Positions 43,366 to 52,571 of a stretch of DNA of 64,000 nucleotides are shown piece after piece; positions within the stretch are counted from its first letter, which is position 1, and every line of letters begins with the position of its first letter. The translations under genes and the position numbers were made by a program. This DNA comes from Winogradskyella epiphytica (GTDB lineage: Bacteria; Bacteroidota; Bacteroidia; Flavobacteriales; Flavobacteriaceae): positions 1 to 64,000 of the forward strand of contig NZ_QJTD01000003.1 of assembly GCF_003217215.1 (NCBI RefSeq). The letters run 5' to 3'. Under the pieces are notes generated by a model. That model saw only the letters and a program-made list of their open reading frames with translations, made no database searches and was not told where the DNA came from.

Positions 43366-46300
43366 ATGGAACAAGTTAAGCCTTATAAGCCAAAATATAA
43401 AGTACGTATAGTAACTGCAGCATCTCTTTTTGATGGACATGATGCTGCGATTAATATTATGCGTCGTATTATTCAATCAACAGGAGTAGAAGTGATTCAT
43501 TTAGGTCACGATAGAAGTGTTGAAGAAGTTGTGAATACTGCGATTCAAGAAGATGCCAATGCTATTGCCTTAACCTCTTACCAAGGTGGACATAATGAGT
43601 ATTTTAAATATATGTACGATTTGCTGAATGAAAAAGGAGCAGGACATATCAAAATATTCGGAGGTGGAGGAGGAGTGATTCTTCCTGAAGAAATTAAGGA
43701 ATTAATGGATTATGGGATAACCAGAATCTATTCTCCTGATGACGGAAGAGCACTTGGGTTACAAGGAATGATAAATGACTTGGTTCAACAATCAGATTAT
43801 GCTATTGGTGATCAACTTGATGTTGATGTAAATGAGCTTGCTAAGAAAAATCCAAAGGCTATCGCAAGAGTGATTTCTTCGGCTGAAAACTTCCCTGAAG
43901 TGGCTAAAGATGCTTTGGATACCATTCATGAAAAAAATAAATCTTCAAAAACGCCAGTTCTTGGAATTACAGGAACAGGTGGTGCTGGTAAATCATCCTT
44001 AGTAGATGAATTAGTGAGACGATTTTTAATCGATTTTCCAGAAAAAACTGTTGGTTTAATTTCTGTAGATCCTTCAAAACGAAAAACAGGTGGTGCACTT
44101 TTAGGTGACCGTATTCGTATGAATGCTATCAACTCACCGAGAGTTTATATGCGTAGTTTGGCAACGCGTCAATCTAACTTAGCATTATCTAAATATGTTA
44201 ATGAAGCGATTGAAGTTTTAAAAGCGGCAGAATACGATTTAATTATTCTTGAAACTTCAGGAATTGGACAATCAGATACGGAAATTATTGAGCATTCAGA
44301 TACGTCACTTTATGTGATGACTCCTGAATTTGGAGCTGCTACACAATTGGAGAAAATCGATATGCTTGATTTTGCCGATTTAGTGGCGATCAACAAGTTT
44401 GATAAACGTGGCGCTTTAGATGCTTTAAGAGATGTGAAAAAGCAATACATGCGAAATCATAACTTATGGCATGAAGACCCAGATACAATGCCAGTTTTTG
44501 GAACTATCGCCTCGCAATTTAACGATCCAGGAATGAATACGCTTTACAAAGCTATCATGGATAAAATTGTGGAAAGAACAGATACTGATTTAAAATCGAC
44601 CTTTGAAATTTCAAAGGAAATGAGTGAGAAGATCTTTGTTATTCCACCTTCAAGAACACGATATTTGTCGGAAATCGCAGAGAGTAACAGAGCTTATGAT
44701 AAAAAGGCGAATGAGCAAGTTGAAGTGGCGCAGAAATTATATGGAATCTTTAAAACCATATGTTCGGTTGCTGCCGTTTCAGGCGAATCTGAAAATTCAC
44801 TTTTAAATAAATTCGGAGTCGATCAAGAAGAAATTCTAAGTTCGGTGAAGGAAGATAAACAAGATTTTATCAAACTTCTTATTGCTGAGTTCGACCGTGT
44901 AAAATTAGACTTAGATCCTTATAATTGGGAAGTTATTACAGGTTGGGATGAAAAAGTAAATCGATATAAAGACCCAATTTATTCGTTCAAAGTAAGAGAT
45001 AAAGAGATTAAAATTGAAACACATACCAAATCCTTATCGCAAACCGATATTCCTAAAGTAGCACTTCCAAAGTACCAAGCTTGGGGAGATATTTTAAGAT
45101 GGTGTTTGCAAGAAAACGTACCAGGAGAATTCCCTTATACTTCAGGATTATATCCTTTTAAAAGAACAGGTGAAGATCCAGCGCGTATGTTTGCCGGAGA
45201 AGGTGGTCCAGAACGTACAAACAAGCGTTTCCACTATGTGAGTATGGGATTACCAGCAAAACGTCTATCAACAGCTTTTGATAGTGTAACGCTTTATGGA
45301 AATGATCCAGATTTACGTCCAGATATTTATGGGAAAATCGGAAACGCAGGGGTTTCTATTTGCTGTTTAGATGATGCTAAGAAATTGTATTCTGGTTTCA
45401 ACTTAGCTGATGTGATGACTTCGGTCAGTATGACGATTAATGGTCCTGCGCCAATGTTATTAGGTTTCTTTATGAATGCCGCTATCGATCAGCAATGTGA
45501 GATTTATATTAAAGAAAACGGTCTTGAAAAAGAAGTTGAAAAGAAAATAGCTGCTATTTATAAAGGTAAAGAACGTCCAAAATACAACGGACAATTACCA
45601 GAAGGAAATGATGGTTTAGGTTTAATGTTGTTAGGTGTTACTGGAGATCAAGTATTACCTGCTGATGTTTATGAAGATATTAAAACTAAAACAATTGCTC
45701 AGGTTAGAGGAACCGTTCAAGCTGATATTTTAAAAGAAGATCAAGCGCAAAACACCTGTATTTTCTCTACGGAATTTGCCTTGCGATTAATGGGAGACGT
45801 ACAGGAGTATTTCATTGAAAACAATGTTCGTAACTTCTATTCAGTTTCTATTTCAGGTTACCATATTGCAGAAGCTGGTGCGAATCCAATTACTCAATTG
45901 GCATTAACACTATCTAACGGATTTACTTATGTAGAATATTACTTAAGTAGAGGAATGGATATCAATAAATTCGGACCGAATTTATCATTCTTCTTTTCAA
46001 ATGGTATCGATCCTGAATATGCTGTTATTGGTCGTGTGGCTCGTAAGATATGGGCAAAAGCTCTAAAGCATAAATACGGCGCAAATGCAAGAGCGCAAAT
46101 GTTGAAATATCATATTCAAACGTCTGGTCGTAGTTTACATGCACAGGAGATTGATTTTAATGATATCAGAACAACGCTTCAGGCTTTATATGCCATCTAT
46201 GATAACTGTAATTCTTTACATACAAATGCCTATGATGAAGCGATTACAACGCCAACTGAAGAGTCTGTTCGTAGAGCAATGGCGATTCAGTTAATCATCA

Positions 46301-46800
46301 ATAAAGAATTAGGTTTAGCTAAAAATGAAAACCCAATTCAAGGGTCTTTCATTATTGAAGAATTAACCGATTTGGTCGAAGAAGCTGTTTTATTAGAATT
46401 TGATAGAATTACTGAAAGAGGTGGCGTTCTTGGTGCTATGGAAACTATGTACCAACGCTCTAAAATTCAAGAAGAGAGTTTGTATTATGAAACTTTAAAG
46501 CATAATGGTGAATTCCCAATTATTGGTGTAAATACATTCCTAAGTAGTAAGGGGTCGCCAACGGTTCAACCTGCGGAAGTCATCAGAGCTACTGAAGAAG
46601 AAAAACAATATCAGATTAAGACTTTAGAGAATTTACATAAAGATAATGATACCGAAGACTTGTTGAAAGACTTACAAAACAGAGCTATTAATAATGAAAA
46701 TATTTTTGAAGCTTTAATGGAAGTTTGTAAAGTGTGTTCATTAGGTCAGATTACTTCTGCTTTATTCGAAGTAGGAGGACAGTATCGTCGAAATATGTAA
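43366..46800 (+). CDS. icmF: fused acyl-CoA mutase (IcmF: B12-binding, G-protein and mutase domains)
   Basis: 1144 residues in the IcmF order: N-terminal B12-binding domain (about 13-150, H25 in DGHDAAIN as the cobalt ligand), a MeaB-type GTPase chaperone (about 195-430, P-loop GTGGAGKS 203-210, and NKFD near 342), and the C-terminal TIM-barrel substrate domain (about 530-1130). It rearranges isobutyryl-CoA or a related acyl-CoA using adenosylcobalamin, with its own reactivation G-protein. It is distinct from methylmalonyl-CoA mutase, which is two-subunit or unfused. A BtuF-like gene lies nearby. Confidence 0.93.
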   Translation: MEQVKPYKPKYKVRIVTAASLFDGHDAAINIMRRIIQSTGVEVIHLGHDRSVEEVVNTAIQEDANAIALTSYQGGHNEYFKYMYDLLNEKGAGHIKIFGGGGGVILPEEIKELMDYGITRIYSPDDGRALGLQGMINDLVQQSDYAIGDQLDVDVNELAKKNPKAIARVISSAENFPEVAKDALDTIHEKNKSSKTPVLGITGTGGAGKSSLVDELVRRFLIDFPEKTVGLISVDPSKRKTGGALLGDRIRMNAINSPRVYMRSLATRQSNLALSKYVNEAIEVLKAAEYDLIILETSGIGQSDTEIIEHSDTSLYVMTPEFGAATQLEKIDMLDFADLVAINKFDKRGALDALRDVKKQYMRNHNLWHEDPDTMPVFGTIASQFNDPGMNTLYKAIMDKIVERTDTDLKSTFEISKEMSEKIFVIPPSRTRYLSEIAESNRAYDKKANEQVEVAQKLYGIFKTICSVAAVSGESENSLLNKFGVDQEEILSSVKEDKQDFIKLLIAEFDRVKLDLDPYNWEVITGWDEKVNRYKDPIYSFKVRDKEIKIETHTKSLSQTDIPKVALPKYQAWGDILRWCLQENVPGEFPYTSGLYPFKRTGEDPARMFAGEGGPERTNKRFHYVSMGLPAKRLSTAFDSVTLYGNDPDLRPDIYGKIGNAGVSICCLDDAKKLYSGFNLADVMTSVSMTINGPAPMLLGFFMNAAIDQQCEIYIKENGLEKEVEKKIAAIYKGKERPKYNGQLPEGNDGLGLMLLGVTGDQVLPADVYEDIKTKTIAQVRGTVQADILKEDQAQNTCIFSTEFALRLMGDVQEYFIENNVRNFYSVSISGYHIAEAGANPITQLALTLSNGFTYVEYYLSRGMDINKFGPNLSFFFSNGIDPEYAVIGRVARKIWAKALKHKYGANARAQMLKYHIQTSGRSLHAQEIDFNDIRTTLQALYAIYDNCNSLHTNAYDEAITTPTEESVRRAMAIQLIINKELGLAKNENPIQGSFIIEELTDLVEEAVLLEFDRITERGGVLGAMETMYQRSKIQEESLYYETLKHNGEFPIIGVNTFLSSKGSPTVQPAEVIRATEEEKQYQIKTLENLHKDNDTEDLLKDLQNRAINNENIFEALMEVCKVCSLGQITSALFEVGGQYRRNM

Positions 46801-46895
46801 GCAGAGAACCACTTTTCGACCTTCTCGAAATGTGTGTGAATCGCTTATGCTGAGCGTAGACAAAGTTTATTATCAATGCAGTTTAGATAAAAAAG

Positions 46896-46922
46896 AGCCT
46901 TTCTATACGGAAAGGCTTTTTT
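46896..46922 (+). terminator. rho-independent terminator
   Basis: Stem AGCCTTTC / GAAAGGCT with loop TATACG and a T run, downstream of icmF. Confidence 0.88.
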
Positions 46923-46995
46923 AATAATATTGAAATATTTTGCATCTTTTCATGTCATTCATCGTCTATTAGATGAACCTTAAAATTTAATTAAT

Positions 46996-47100
46996 ATGAA
47001 AAATATAAATCAATGCGAATGTAATTGCGAATCATGTCAGGATGGACGTTGTAAGGATTGTACTTGCAGCAATTGTACTTGTTCAAATTGCAATTGTTAA
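46996..47100 (+). CDS. cysteine-rich mini-protein, metallothionein-like
   Basis: 34 residues from ATG at 46996, with 11 cysteines arranged as CxC and CxxC pairs (CECNCESC, CKDCTCSNCTCSNCNC). No other hydrophobic or structural residues. Such density fits a metal-binding peptide. The sigma factor gene starts 59 bases downstream and itself ends in a cysteine-rich tail (CCGF and CKVC), suggesting a shared metal- or redox-related role. Too short for automatic gene callers. Function is inferred from composition only. Confidence 0.7.
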   Translation: MKNINQCECNCESCQDGRCKDCTCSNCTCSNCNC

Positions 47101-47159
47101 ATAATAAGCAGTTCGGGTCATCACTTTGTTGCTCGAACTGTTTTTTATATCTTTAATTT

Positions 47160-47699
47160 ATGACTACTTCAAAAGTTTGGACCTTGTACGCCAACGATCT
47201 TCGTCGCTTTATTATAAGTAAAGTAAAAGATGAAATCATTGCAGAAGATATACTTCAGGATACCTTCATTAAGGTGCATACAAAATTACATACACTTAAA
47301 GACGAATCGAAATTAAAGGCATGGCTATTTTCTATAGCTCGATATACACTTTTGGATTATTTTAAAACAAGTAATCCTCTTATTCCAGTTGAAGATTTAG
47401 AGCTAGAGTCAGAACCCAACATTAAAGAGCATACAGAGCATGACTGTCTTAGAAGCATTATTAAAAACTTACGTAAAAAATATAGAACACCTTTGTTTTT
47501 AGCCGACATAAAAGGTTTAAAGCAACAGGAAGTGGCGGATCAATTAGACCTACCTTTAGCTACAGTAAAGTCGCAGATTCAACGGGCTAGAAAACAGATT
47601 ACTGAAGGTTTTATGGATTGCTGTGGGTTCAAAATGAATGATGATGGTCATTTAGTCGGGGAAATACAAGACAAAGCCGACTGTAAAGTATGTCATTAA
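47160..47699 (+). CDS. sigZ: RNA polymerase sigma factor SigZ (ECF type)
   Basis: 179 residues. Sigma region 2 (about 10-75: ISKVKDEIIAEDILQDTFIKVHTKLHTL and WLFSIARYTLLDYF) and region 4 (about 98-150: RSIIKNLRKKYRTPLFLADIKGLKQQEVADQL, the helix-turn-helix). The tail of 28 residues has five cysteines (MDCCGF, then DCKVCH), a feature of the SigZ group. No anti-sigma gene is adjacent. A metal- or redox-sensing role for the tail is plausible, given the Cys-rich peptide gene just upstream. Confidence 0.9.
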   Translation: MTTSKVWTLYANDLRRFIISKVKDEIIAEDILQDTFIKVHTKLHTLKDESKLKAWLFSIARYTLLDYFKTSNPLIPVEDLELESEPNIKEHTEHDCLRSIIKNLRKKYRTPLFLADIKGLKQQEVADQLDLPLATVKSQIQRARKQITEGFMDCCGFKMNDDGHLVGEIQDKADCKVCH

Positions 47700-47758
47700 T
47701 AGTATATTTACAGAATATTAGCTAAATCATTAATCAAGCTACTATCTTAAACTAATCA

Positions 47759-48373
47759 ATGTCTTTCAAAAAATTACACCCTTTATTAAAAGAATCATTA
47801 GAAAATGCAGATTACGAAACCTCTAATGCATTTCAGAAAAAAGTATTACCAACTCTAAAAGGCGGAGCAGATGCCTATCTTATTGCGCCTAAAGGAAGTG
47901 GTAAAACTACTGCGCTTATAATTGCTACCATTCAAAAATTAAAGGCTCAAGCGTTTGAAGACTCTCCAAGAGCTATCGTAGTCGCTAAGGATAAGCAAGA
48001 GGTCTTAGCCTTAAAAGATGAGTTCGAACGATTCACTAAGAATACAGATTTAAGAGTTTATGCACTTTATGACGAATATGATATCGAAAAACAAAAAGTT
48101 GAGGTTTACTACGGTCAAGACATAGTCATTGCAACACCTGCAAGGTTGAGCAAGCTGTATTTCTTAAATGGTATCCATATGGGAGAGGTTAAATTGTTTG
48201 CTATTGACGATGCCGACTTTTTAGGTAGAGGCAATGCCTATAATCTAATTTTACGCTTATCGGAAAGTATAGAGAAAAGTCAATTTGTAATTATTGCTGA
48301 AGAGATGAATTCAAAAATCTCGAATTATCAAAACTCATTTATGAGTAATGCACATATTTTAAAGCAGAAATAA
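47759..48373 (+). CDS. single-domain DEAD-box-like helicase protein
   Basis: 204 residues: the first RecA-like domain only. Motifs Q (FQKKVLP), I (APKGSGKTT), Ia, Ib (TPAR) and II (DDAD in place of DEAD) are visible, but the second domain with motifs IV-VI is missing. The frame ends cleanly, and no helicase C-terminal remnant lies downstream, where a minus-strand gene begins. Short forms like this occur in other Flavobacteria as I recall, so it may bind ATP and RNA without unwinding activity, as a regulator or partner. Confidence 0.8.
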   Translation: MSFKKLHPLLKESLENADYETSNAFQKKVLPTLKGGADAYLIAPKGSGKTTALIIATIQKLKAQAFEDSPRAIVVAKDKQEVLALKDEFERFTKNTDLRVYALYDEYDIEKQKVEVYYGQDIVIATPARLSKLYFLNGIHMGEVKLFAIDDADFLGRGNAYNLILRLSESIEKSQFVIIAEEMNSKISNYQNSFMSNAHILKQK

Positions 48374-48378
48374 GCTTT

Positions 48379-48774
48379 TTATAAAGTCATCATCCAATGG
48401 CGCTGTAGTTTTCTAAACTTGCGCAATTCGCCACGAAGAATAGGTAAATAATCTCTACCGTTACTGTTCGATCGTTCTAAACGTTTACAATTATTGTACA
48501 AACGTGAAATTAATCGGTCTAAGCTTTCTAAATGCTTGTATTTTTTATCTGAACAACTTTCGCGTTCTACATTTATAATTTTAGGTGTAAGACTTGTAGA
48601 TTGCTGAACAATATCTCCTGAAAAATAGATATGATTATCTTCAGTGCCATCTTCATTTAATCTAGACAAATCTTGATTGAGATAGCTTGAAATGCTTTGA
48701 GAAAGCGCAACAATATCCATGGCCTTTTTATAAATAGGCAAATCAGATAAATGTGATGGTAAATTGTAACTCAT
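48379..48774 (-). CDS. conserved hypothetical helical protein
   Basis: 131 residues, four predicted helices and no membrane segment or signal. The start LSDLPIYKKAMDIVALSQSISSYL and the layout resemble small four-helix-bundle proteins (23S rRNA intervening-sequence-type), but the match is weak. Convergent with the DEAD-like gene, five bases between their stop codons. Function unknown. Confidence 0.7.
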   Translation of the reverse strand: MSYNLPSHLSDLPIYKKAMDIVALSQSISSYLNQDLSRLNEDGTEDNHIYFSGDIVQQSTSLTPKIINVERESCSDKKYKHLESLDRLISRLYNNCKRLERSNSNGRDYLPILRGELRKFRKLQRHWMMTL

Positions 48775-48848
48775 AACTTTTCAATAGCAAGGAACACGAA
48801 ATTAAGGACTAATATTGAAAGTTGACTTTAATTATTAAAGTAGAATTG

Positions 48849-48856
48849 TATATTTG
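48849..48856 (+). promoter_or_regulatory. flavobacterial -7 promoter box of the Lrp gene
   Basis: TATATTTG, 37 bases before the start at 48894. A TTGAC element lies about 24 bases further upstream. Confidence 0.5.
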
Positions 48857-48893
48857 CTTTAATAAATGTGTATTTAGTGTTAATTTTCTTTAA

Positions 48894-49337
48894 ATGAGTA
48901 TAGATAGTTTAAATTGGAAGATTTTAAAATGTTTACAAGAGAATGCACGCATGTCAAATGCCGAAATTGGTAGACGTGTGGGGATCACCTCACCAGCGGT
49001 TTCTGAACGTATAAAACGAATGGAAGATGCTGAAATTATTCAAGGATATACCACTTTTGTTTCCCCCTTTGAAGCTGGTTATCAGTTAAAAGCGTTGATA
49101 ACGTTAAGAGCTTTTATGGGCATGCTAAAACCATTTTTAGAAAAGGTAAAGACCTATGATGAGGTTGTAAATTGTTACCGAATTACTGGAAATGAAAATA
49201 TAGTCATGGAAGTGGTTTTAAAAAATCAAAAGCATTTAGAGACCTTCATTGATCAGTTGATTAGTTATGGTGAAACTAAAACACAAATTGTACTGTCTCA
49301 TGTGATAAAGTATAAAGAGATAAAACCTATAAATTAG
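48894..49337 (+). CDS. Lrp/AsnC-family transcriptional regulator
   Basis: 147 residues. N-terminal helix-turn-helix (about 4-50: WKILKCLQENARMSNAEIGRRVGITSPAVSERIKRME) and a C-terminal RAM domain (about 65-140: ALITLRAFMGMLKPFLEKV, VVNCYRITGNENIVMEV). Such regulators respond to amino acids as octamers and often control transport or metabolism genes. The convergent neighbour encodes YpdA. The target is unknown. Confidence 0.93.
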   Translation: MSIDSLNWKILKCLQENARMSNAEIGRRVGITSPAVSERIKRMEDAEIIQGYTTFVSPFEAGYQLKALITLRAFMGMLKPFLEKVKTYDEVVNCYRITGNENIVMEVVLKNQKHLETFIDQLISYGETKTQIVLSHVIKYKEIKPIN

Positions 49338-49349
49338 AGGTAATCCACC

Positions 49350-50342
49350 TTATGATTTAGCCCCTATTGGTGCTTTGTTTACAATATGATCAACAATTAA
49401 TTTCGCATGAATTCTAGAGTTTTCTATAAACCATTTGTGTGTTTCCATTCCGCCACAAATTACGCCAGCCAAATAAAGACCTTCAATATTCGACTCCATA
49501 GTTTCTGAATTATATTTCGGGATATGTTTTTCGTCTTTTGAAAATTCAATTCCCGCCGCTTTTAAAAATTTAAAATTCGGTTGATAACCCGTTAAGGCAA
49601 TCACATAATCGTTAGCTAAAGTTTTTTCACCATCTGGCGTATCGATTATAATGTCATGAGGCGTAATGGTTTTTATTTGAGAATTGAAATAAGCTTTTAT
49701 ACTACCTTCCTCAATTCGATTCAAAATATCTGGCTTTACCCAATATTTGACACGTTCACCAATAGCATCGCCTCTAATAATCATAGTTACTCTGCCTCCT
49801 TTTCTATAAATTTCTAAGGCGGCATCAACAGAGGAGTTACTAGCGCCAACCACAGCAATATCTTGTAAGGTAAATGGATGCGCTTCTTTATAATAATGAA
49901 AAACTTTTGGAAGCTCTTCACCTGGAACATTCAGTGGATTAGGAATATCGTAAAATCCTGTTGCGATAATGACTTTTTTAGTTTTGTAATTGGCCTTATC
50001 GGAGGTCACACTAAAACCAAAATCCGTTTTATCAATATTTAAAACAGCTTCATATAAGTTAATATTGAGATTATTAGACGTGGTAACTCGCCTGTAATAT
50101 TCTAAAGCCTCGTTTCGTGTTGGTTTTGGATTGTTACTGATAAAGGGAATACCGTCAATTTCTAACTTTTCAGATGTTGAAAAAAAAGTCATATTCAACG
50201 GATAGTTAAATAATGAATTAGTTAAAGCTCCTTTTTCGAGTACTAAATAGCTGAGGTTTTGTTTTTTACACTCTAAGGCGCATGCAATACCTATAGGTCC
50301 TGCGCCAATAATTAATACGTCCAAATCTTCTTTTTTCAACAT
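49350..50342 (-). CDS. ypdA: YpdA-family bacillithiol disulfide reductase-type flavoprotein
   Basis: 330 residues. FAD-binding GxGxxG motif at 13-18 (IIGAGPIGIA) and NADPH-binding VGASNSSVDAALEIY at about 160. FAD-site closing ALTGYQPNF and GLYLAGVICGG. It is a single-cysteine-type thioredoxin-reductase-like enzyme, as known for YpdA, which reduces bacillithiol disulfide with NADPH. Bacteroidota of this group make bacillithiol, consistent with that role. Confidence 0.9.
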   Translation of the reverse strand: MLKKEDLDVLIIGAGPIGIACALECKKQNLSYLVLEKGALTNSLFNYPLNMTFFSTSEKLEIDGIPFISNNPKPTRNEALEYYRRVTTSNNLNINLYEAVLNIDKTDFGFSVTSDKANYKTKKVIIATGFYDIPNPLNVPGEELPKVFHYYKEAHPFTLQDIAVVGASNSSVDAALEIYRKGGRVTMIIRGDAIGERVKYWVKPDILNRIEEGSIKAYFNSQIKTITPHDIIIDTPDGEKTLANDYVIALTGYQPNFKFLKAAGIEFSKDEKHIPKYNSETMESNIEGLYLAGVICGGMETHKWFIENSRIHAKLIVDHIVNKAPIGAKS

Positions 50343-50421
50343 AAATTTAAAATTACACTTATTGATTGCATTTATAAAATTTAGTCTATTAAATATCTCT
50401 TAAATCTTAATCTTTATGTTG

Positions 50422-50429
50422 TATTTTTG
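50422..50429 (+). promoter_or_regulatory. flavobacterial -7 promoter box
   Basis: TATTTTTG, 19 bases before the DUF1684 gene. Confidence 0.55.
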
Positions 50430-50448
50430 AAATTTAAATAGAAAAATT

Positions 50449-51048
50449 ATGCGAAATTTAGTACTCTTATTTACGGTTGTGTTTTTAGCAAGTTGTGGTC
50501 AGAAAAAAGTGATAGACTCGAATCTGACGCCATTTCAGAAAAAAATAAATTCAGAATTTAAGGATGCTTCTACTTCGCCTTTAAAAGCAAAAGACTTAAA
50601 AAACTTTGAAGGATTAGATTTCTTTCCATACGATTCCACTTTTGTGGTTACAGCAAATTTAAAGCGAACTCCAGGTACAGAATGGTTTGATATGAAAACA
50701 ACAACAGATCGTTTGTCTAAAGAGCGTGTTTTTGGAGTTTTAAGCTTTGAGTTACATGGAAAAACCTATAATTTGAATGTGTATCAAGGTCAAGAAACCA
50801 TGCAAACAGAAGGCTATGAGAATTATTTATTCCTACCGTTCTTAGATAATACAAATGGTTCTTCAACCTATGCAGGTGGACGTTATATCGATTTAAGCAT
50901 TCCAAACGGAAACACGATGACAATTGATTTTAATTCGGCTTACAATCCCTATTGCGCTTACGATGAGAAATACTCTTGTCCAATTGTGCCAAGTGAAAAC
51001 TATATAGACCTTGATGTAGAAGCAGGCGTAAAAGCATTTGTAAAATAG
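50449..51048 (+). CDS. DUF1684 lipoprotein
   Basis: 199 residues. Lipoprotein signal MRNLVLLFTVVFLASCGQ (lipobox C16). The beta-rich mature domain shows the DUF1684 signature: KRTPGTEWFDMKTTTDR, LFLPFLDNTNG, GGRYIDLSI and DFNSAYNPYCAYDEKYSCP. The family is of unknown function. Likely located in the periplasm, anchored to a membrane. It has its own promoter and is convergent with crcB. Confidence 0.92.
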   Translation: MRNLVLLFTVVFLASCGQKKVIDSNLTPFQKKINSEFKDASTSPLKAKDLKNFEGLDFFPYDSTFVVTANLKRTPGTEWFDMKTTTDRLSKERVFGVLSFELHGKTYNLNVYQGQETMQTEGYENYLFLPFLDNTNGSSTYAGGRYIDLSIPNGNTMTIDFNSAYNPYCAYDEKYSCPIVPSENYIDLDVEAGVKAFVK

Positions 51049-51065
51049 TTGGAGTAGAGGTGCGC

Positions 51066-51431
51066 TTATTTGGCTAAATAAAGCCCTAAAAACACAGCTA
51101 AGAATCCTATAACAAAACTAGCAATAGTATAAATCGCAAAACTTGTAAAGTCGCCTGACTTTAAGAATACATGATTTTCATAAGCAAAGGTAGAAAAGGT
51201 TGTAAAACCGCCACAAAACCCTGTGGCCAATAAGAGGGTCTGACTTTGAGAGAGTGTTTCATTTTTCGCTGCTAAACCGAGAATAATACCAATAAGTAAA
51301 CTACCAATAATGTTTGCTGCAAAAGTTCCATAAGGAATTCCGTTTTCAAAATTATTGAGCCACTTTCCAATAATGAAGCGCAATACACTTCCAAAACCAC
51401 CACCTAGGAATACTAAAATTATGTGCTTCAA
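51066..51431 (-). CDS. crcB: fluoride efflux channel CrcB/Fluc
   Basis: 121 residues, four membrane helices. The family signature GFCGGFTTFSTF near 73-84 is intact, as is the GGxGSVLRF start (about 10-18). It works as a dual-topology dimer that lets fluoride leave the cell. A single gene is enough for that form. No fluoride riboswitch was recognised upstream. Confidence 0.94.
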   Translation of the reverse strand: MKHIILVFLGGGFGSVLRFIIGKWLNNFENGIPYGTFAANIIGSLLIGIILGLAAKNETLSQSQTLLLATGFCGGFTTFSTFAYENHVFLKSGDFTSFAIYTIASFVIGFLAVFLGLYLAK

Positions 51432-51456
51432 ACGACTTTAGTTTTTAAGTATTCAA

Positions 51457-52479
51457 CTATTCTTCTACTGCTATATAAAGTTCTGTTCTCCAATCGGCAG
51501 GATTAGGATAATTTTCAGGCATTGTTAGATAGGTTTCTATCATTGGCCCAGATTCCTTAATCTTAAGATTATTGTCTGCAATATATTTCTTAGTCGCACC
51601 CCAAGCTTCTTTCAAATTGGAATAATCACCTTTTAAAAGAGTCTTTACCGTTCTGAAAGATTCTAACTGTCCTGTTAAGACTTCAGGCTCTTCAGAAATA
51701 ATTCTCGAGTTGGTTGGAATACATGAAGAGAAAATAATAGCATCATTCGCTTCATCCCACTTGTGATAAATTACAAATGGTGTTCCTGCCATACTGATAT
51801 TATGTGTAACGGCATAAGCACCCACTTTAGAAATGTGAGTTTGCATATTCTCTTTGAAATTATTGAACTTTGAAGAGGTGGTATTGTATAGATAATAACC
51901 ACCACTGTGTTGTGTAACACCTTCAACTTTGATGCTATAAACTTTCATTTCAGCTTGAACAACACTATCTAACAACGTTAAACCTCTTTCAAACCTAGGT
52001 CCAATTTGTTTTTCCATTCCACCCATAAATGCTGAAAACATCTTAAAGCCAAATGGTAAATTATCTCCAGAAATGGTCCATGTTACGTTGGTAGTGCCAT
52101 CATCGTTGGATTTAAAACTCCAATTAACATCAGAAATTGGATAATCTGCAAATTGCATTTCTTGTGTTATGGATGAATTCGGTTGAGTTTCAGTCGTAGT
52201 CATTCTACCAGTACCATCATCGTCTTTCCACTCATAAAAACTTTCAATGCCTTTTGTCTTTTCTGGAAGTGTAATTACCGTTTTAGGATTTTCTTCAACC
52301 CAAGGCGACCAGGATTCCCAATTTTTGAAATCAATAACATTGTTATATACCACAGACTGAGGTGCGTTAATGTTTTGAGTTCGGCTTACTTCGAATGAAT
52401 TTGGTTGTACGGCAATATAAATGGATACTCCAATGACTAAGATTAAGAGTAATAATAAGACATATTTAAATGCTTTCAT
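51457..52479 (-). CDS. SRPBCC and GyrI-like domain protein
   Basis: 340 residues from the ATG at 52479 (MKAFKYVLLLLLILVIGVS); longer frames upstream have no signal logic. One N-terminal membrane helix, an SRPBCC/polyketide-cyclase-like ligand-binding domain (about 25-175: NINAPQSVVYNNVIDFKNWESWSPW), then a GyrI-like/SOUL-type small-molecule-binding domain (about 180-340, ending ETYLTMPENYPNPADWRTELYIAV). Anchored outside the cytoplasm or facing it. Ligand unknown. Divergent from the M49 peptidase gene. Confidence 0.85.
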   Translation of the reverse strand: MKAFKYVLLLLLILVIGVSIYIAVQPNSFEVSRTQNINAPQSVVYNNVIDFKNWESWSPWVEENPKTVITLPEKTKGIESFYEWKDDDGTGRMTTTETQPNSSITQEMQFADYPISDVNWSFKSNDDGTTNVTWTISGDNLPFGFKMFSAFMGGMEKQIGPRFERGLTLLDSVVQAEMKVYSIKVEGVTQHSGGYYLYNTTSSKFNNFKENMQTHISKVGAYAVTHNISMAGTPFVIYHKWDEANDAIIFSSCIPTNSRIISEEPEVLTGQLESFRTVKTLLKGDYSNLKEAWGATKKYIADNNLKIKESGPMIETYLTMPENYPNPADWRTELYIAVEE

Positions 52480-52571
52480 TATAGGGATTTTGTTTTGTAG
52501 TTGATCAAAGATAGTGATTTTATGATATGTGATATATATATTACATTTGTGTACAACTAAAATATAACAGA

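Noticed and set aside
43366-46800. Methylmalonyl-CoA mutase
   Set aside because: The fused B12-binding, GTPase and mutase order is that of IcmF, not of the methylmalonyl enzyme.
51066-51431. Fluoride riboswitch upstream of crcB
   Set aside because: The upstream DNA shows no recognisable riboswitch core and is occupied by a neighbouring gene's end.
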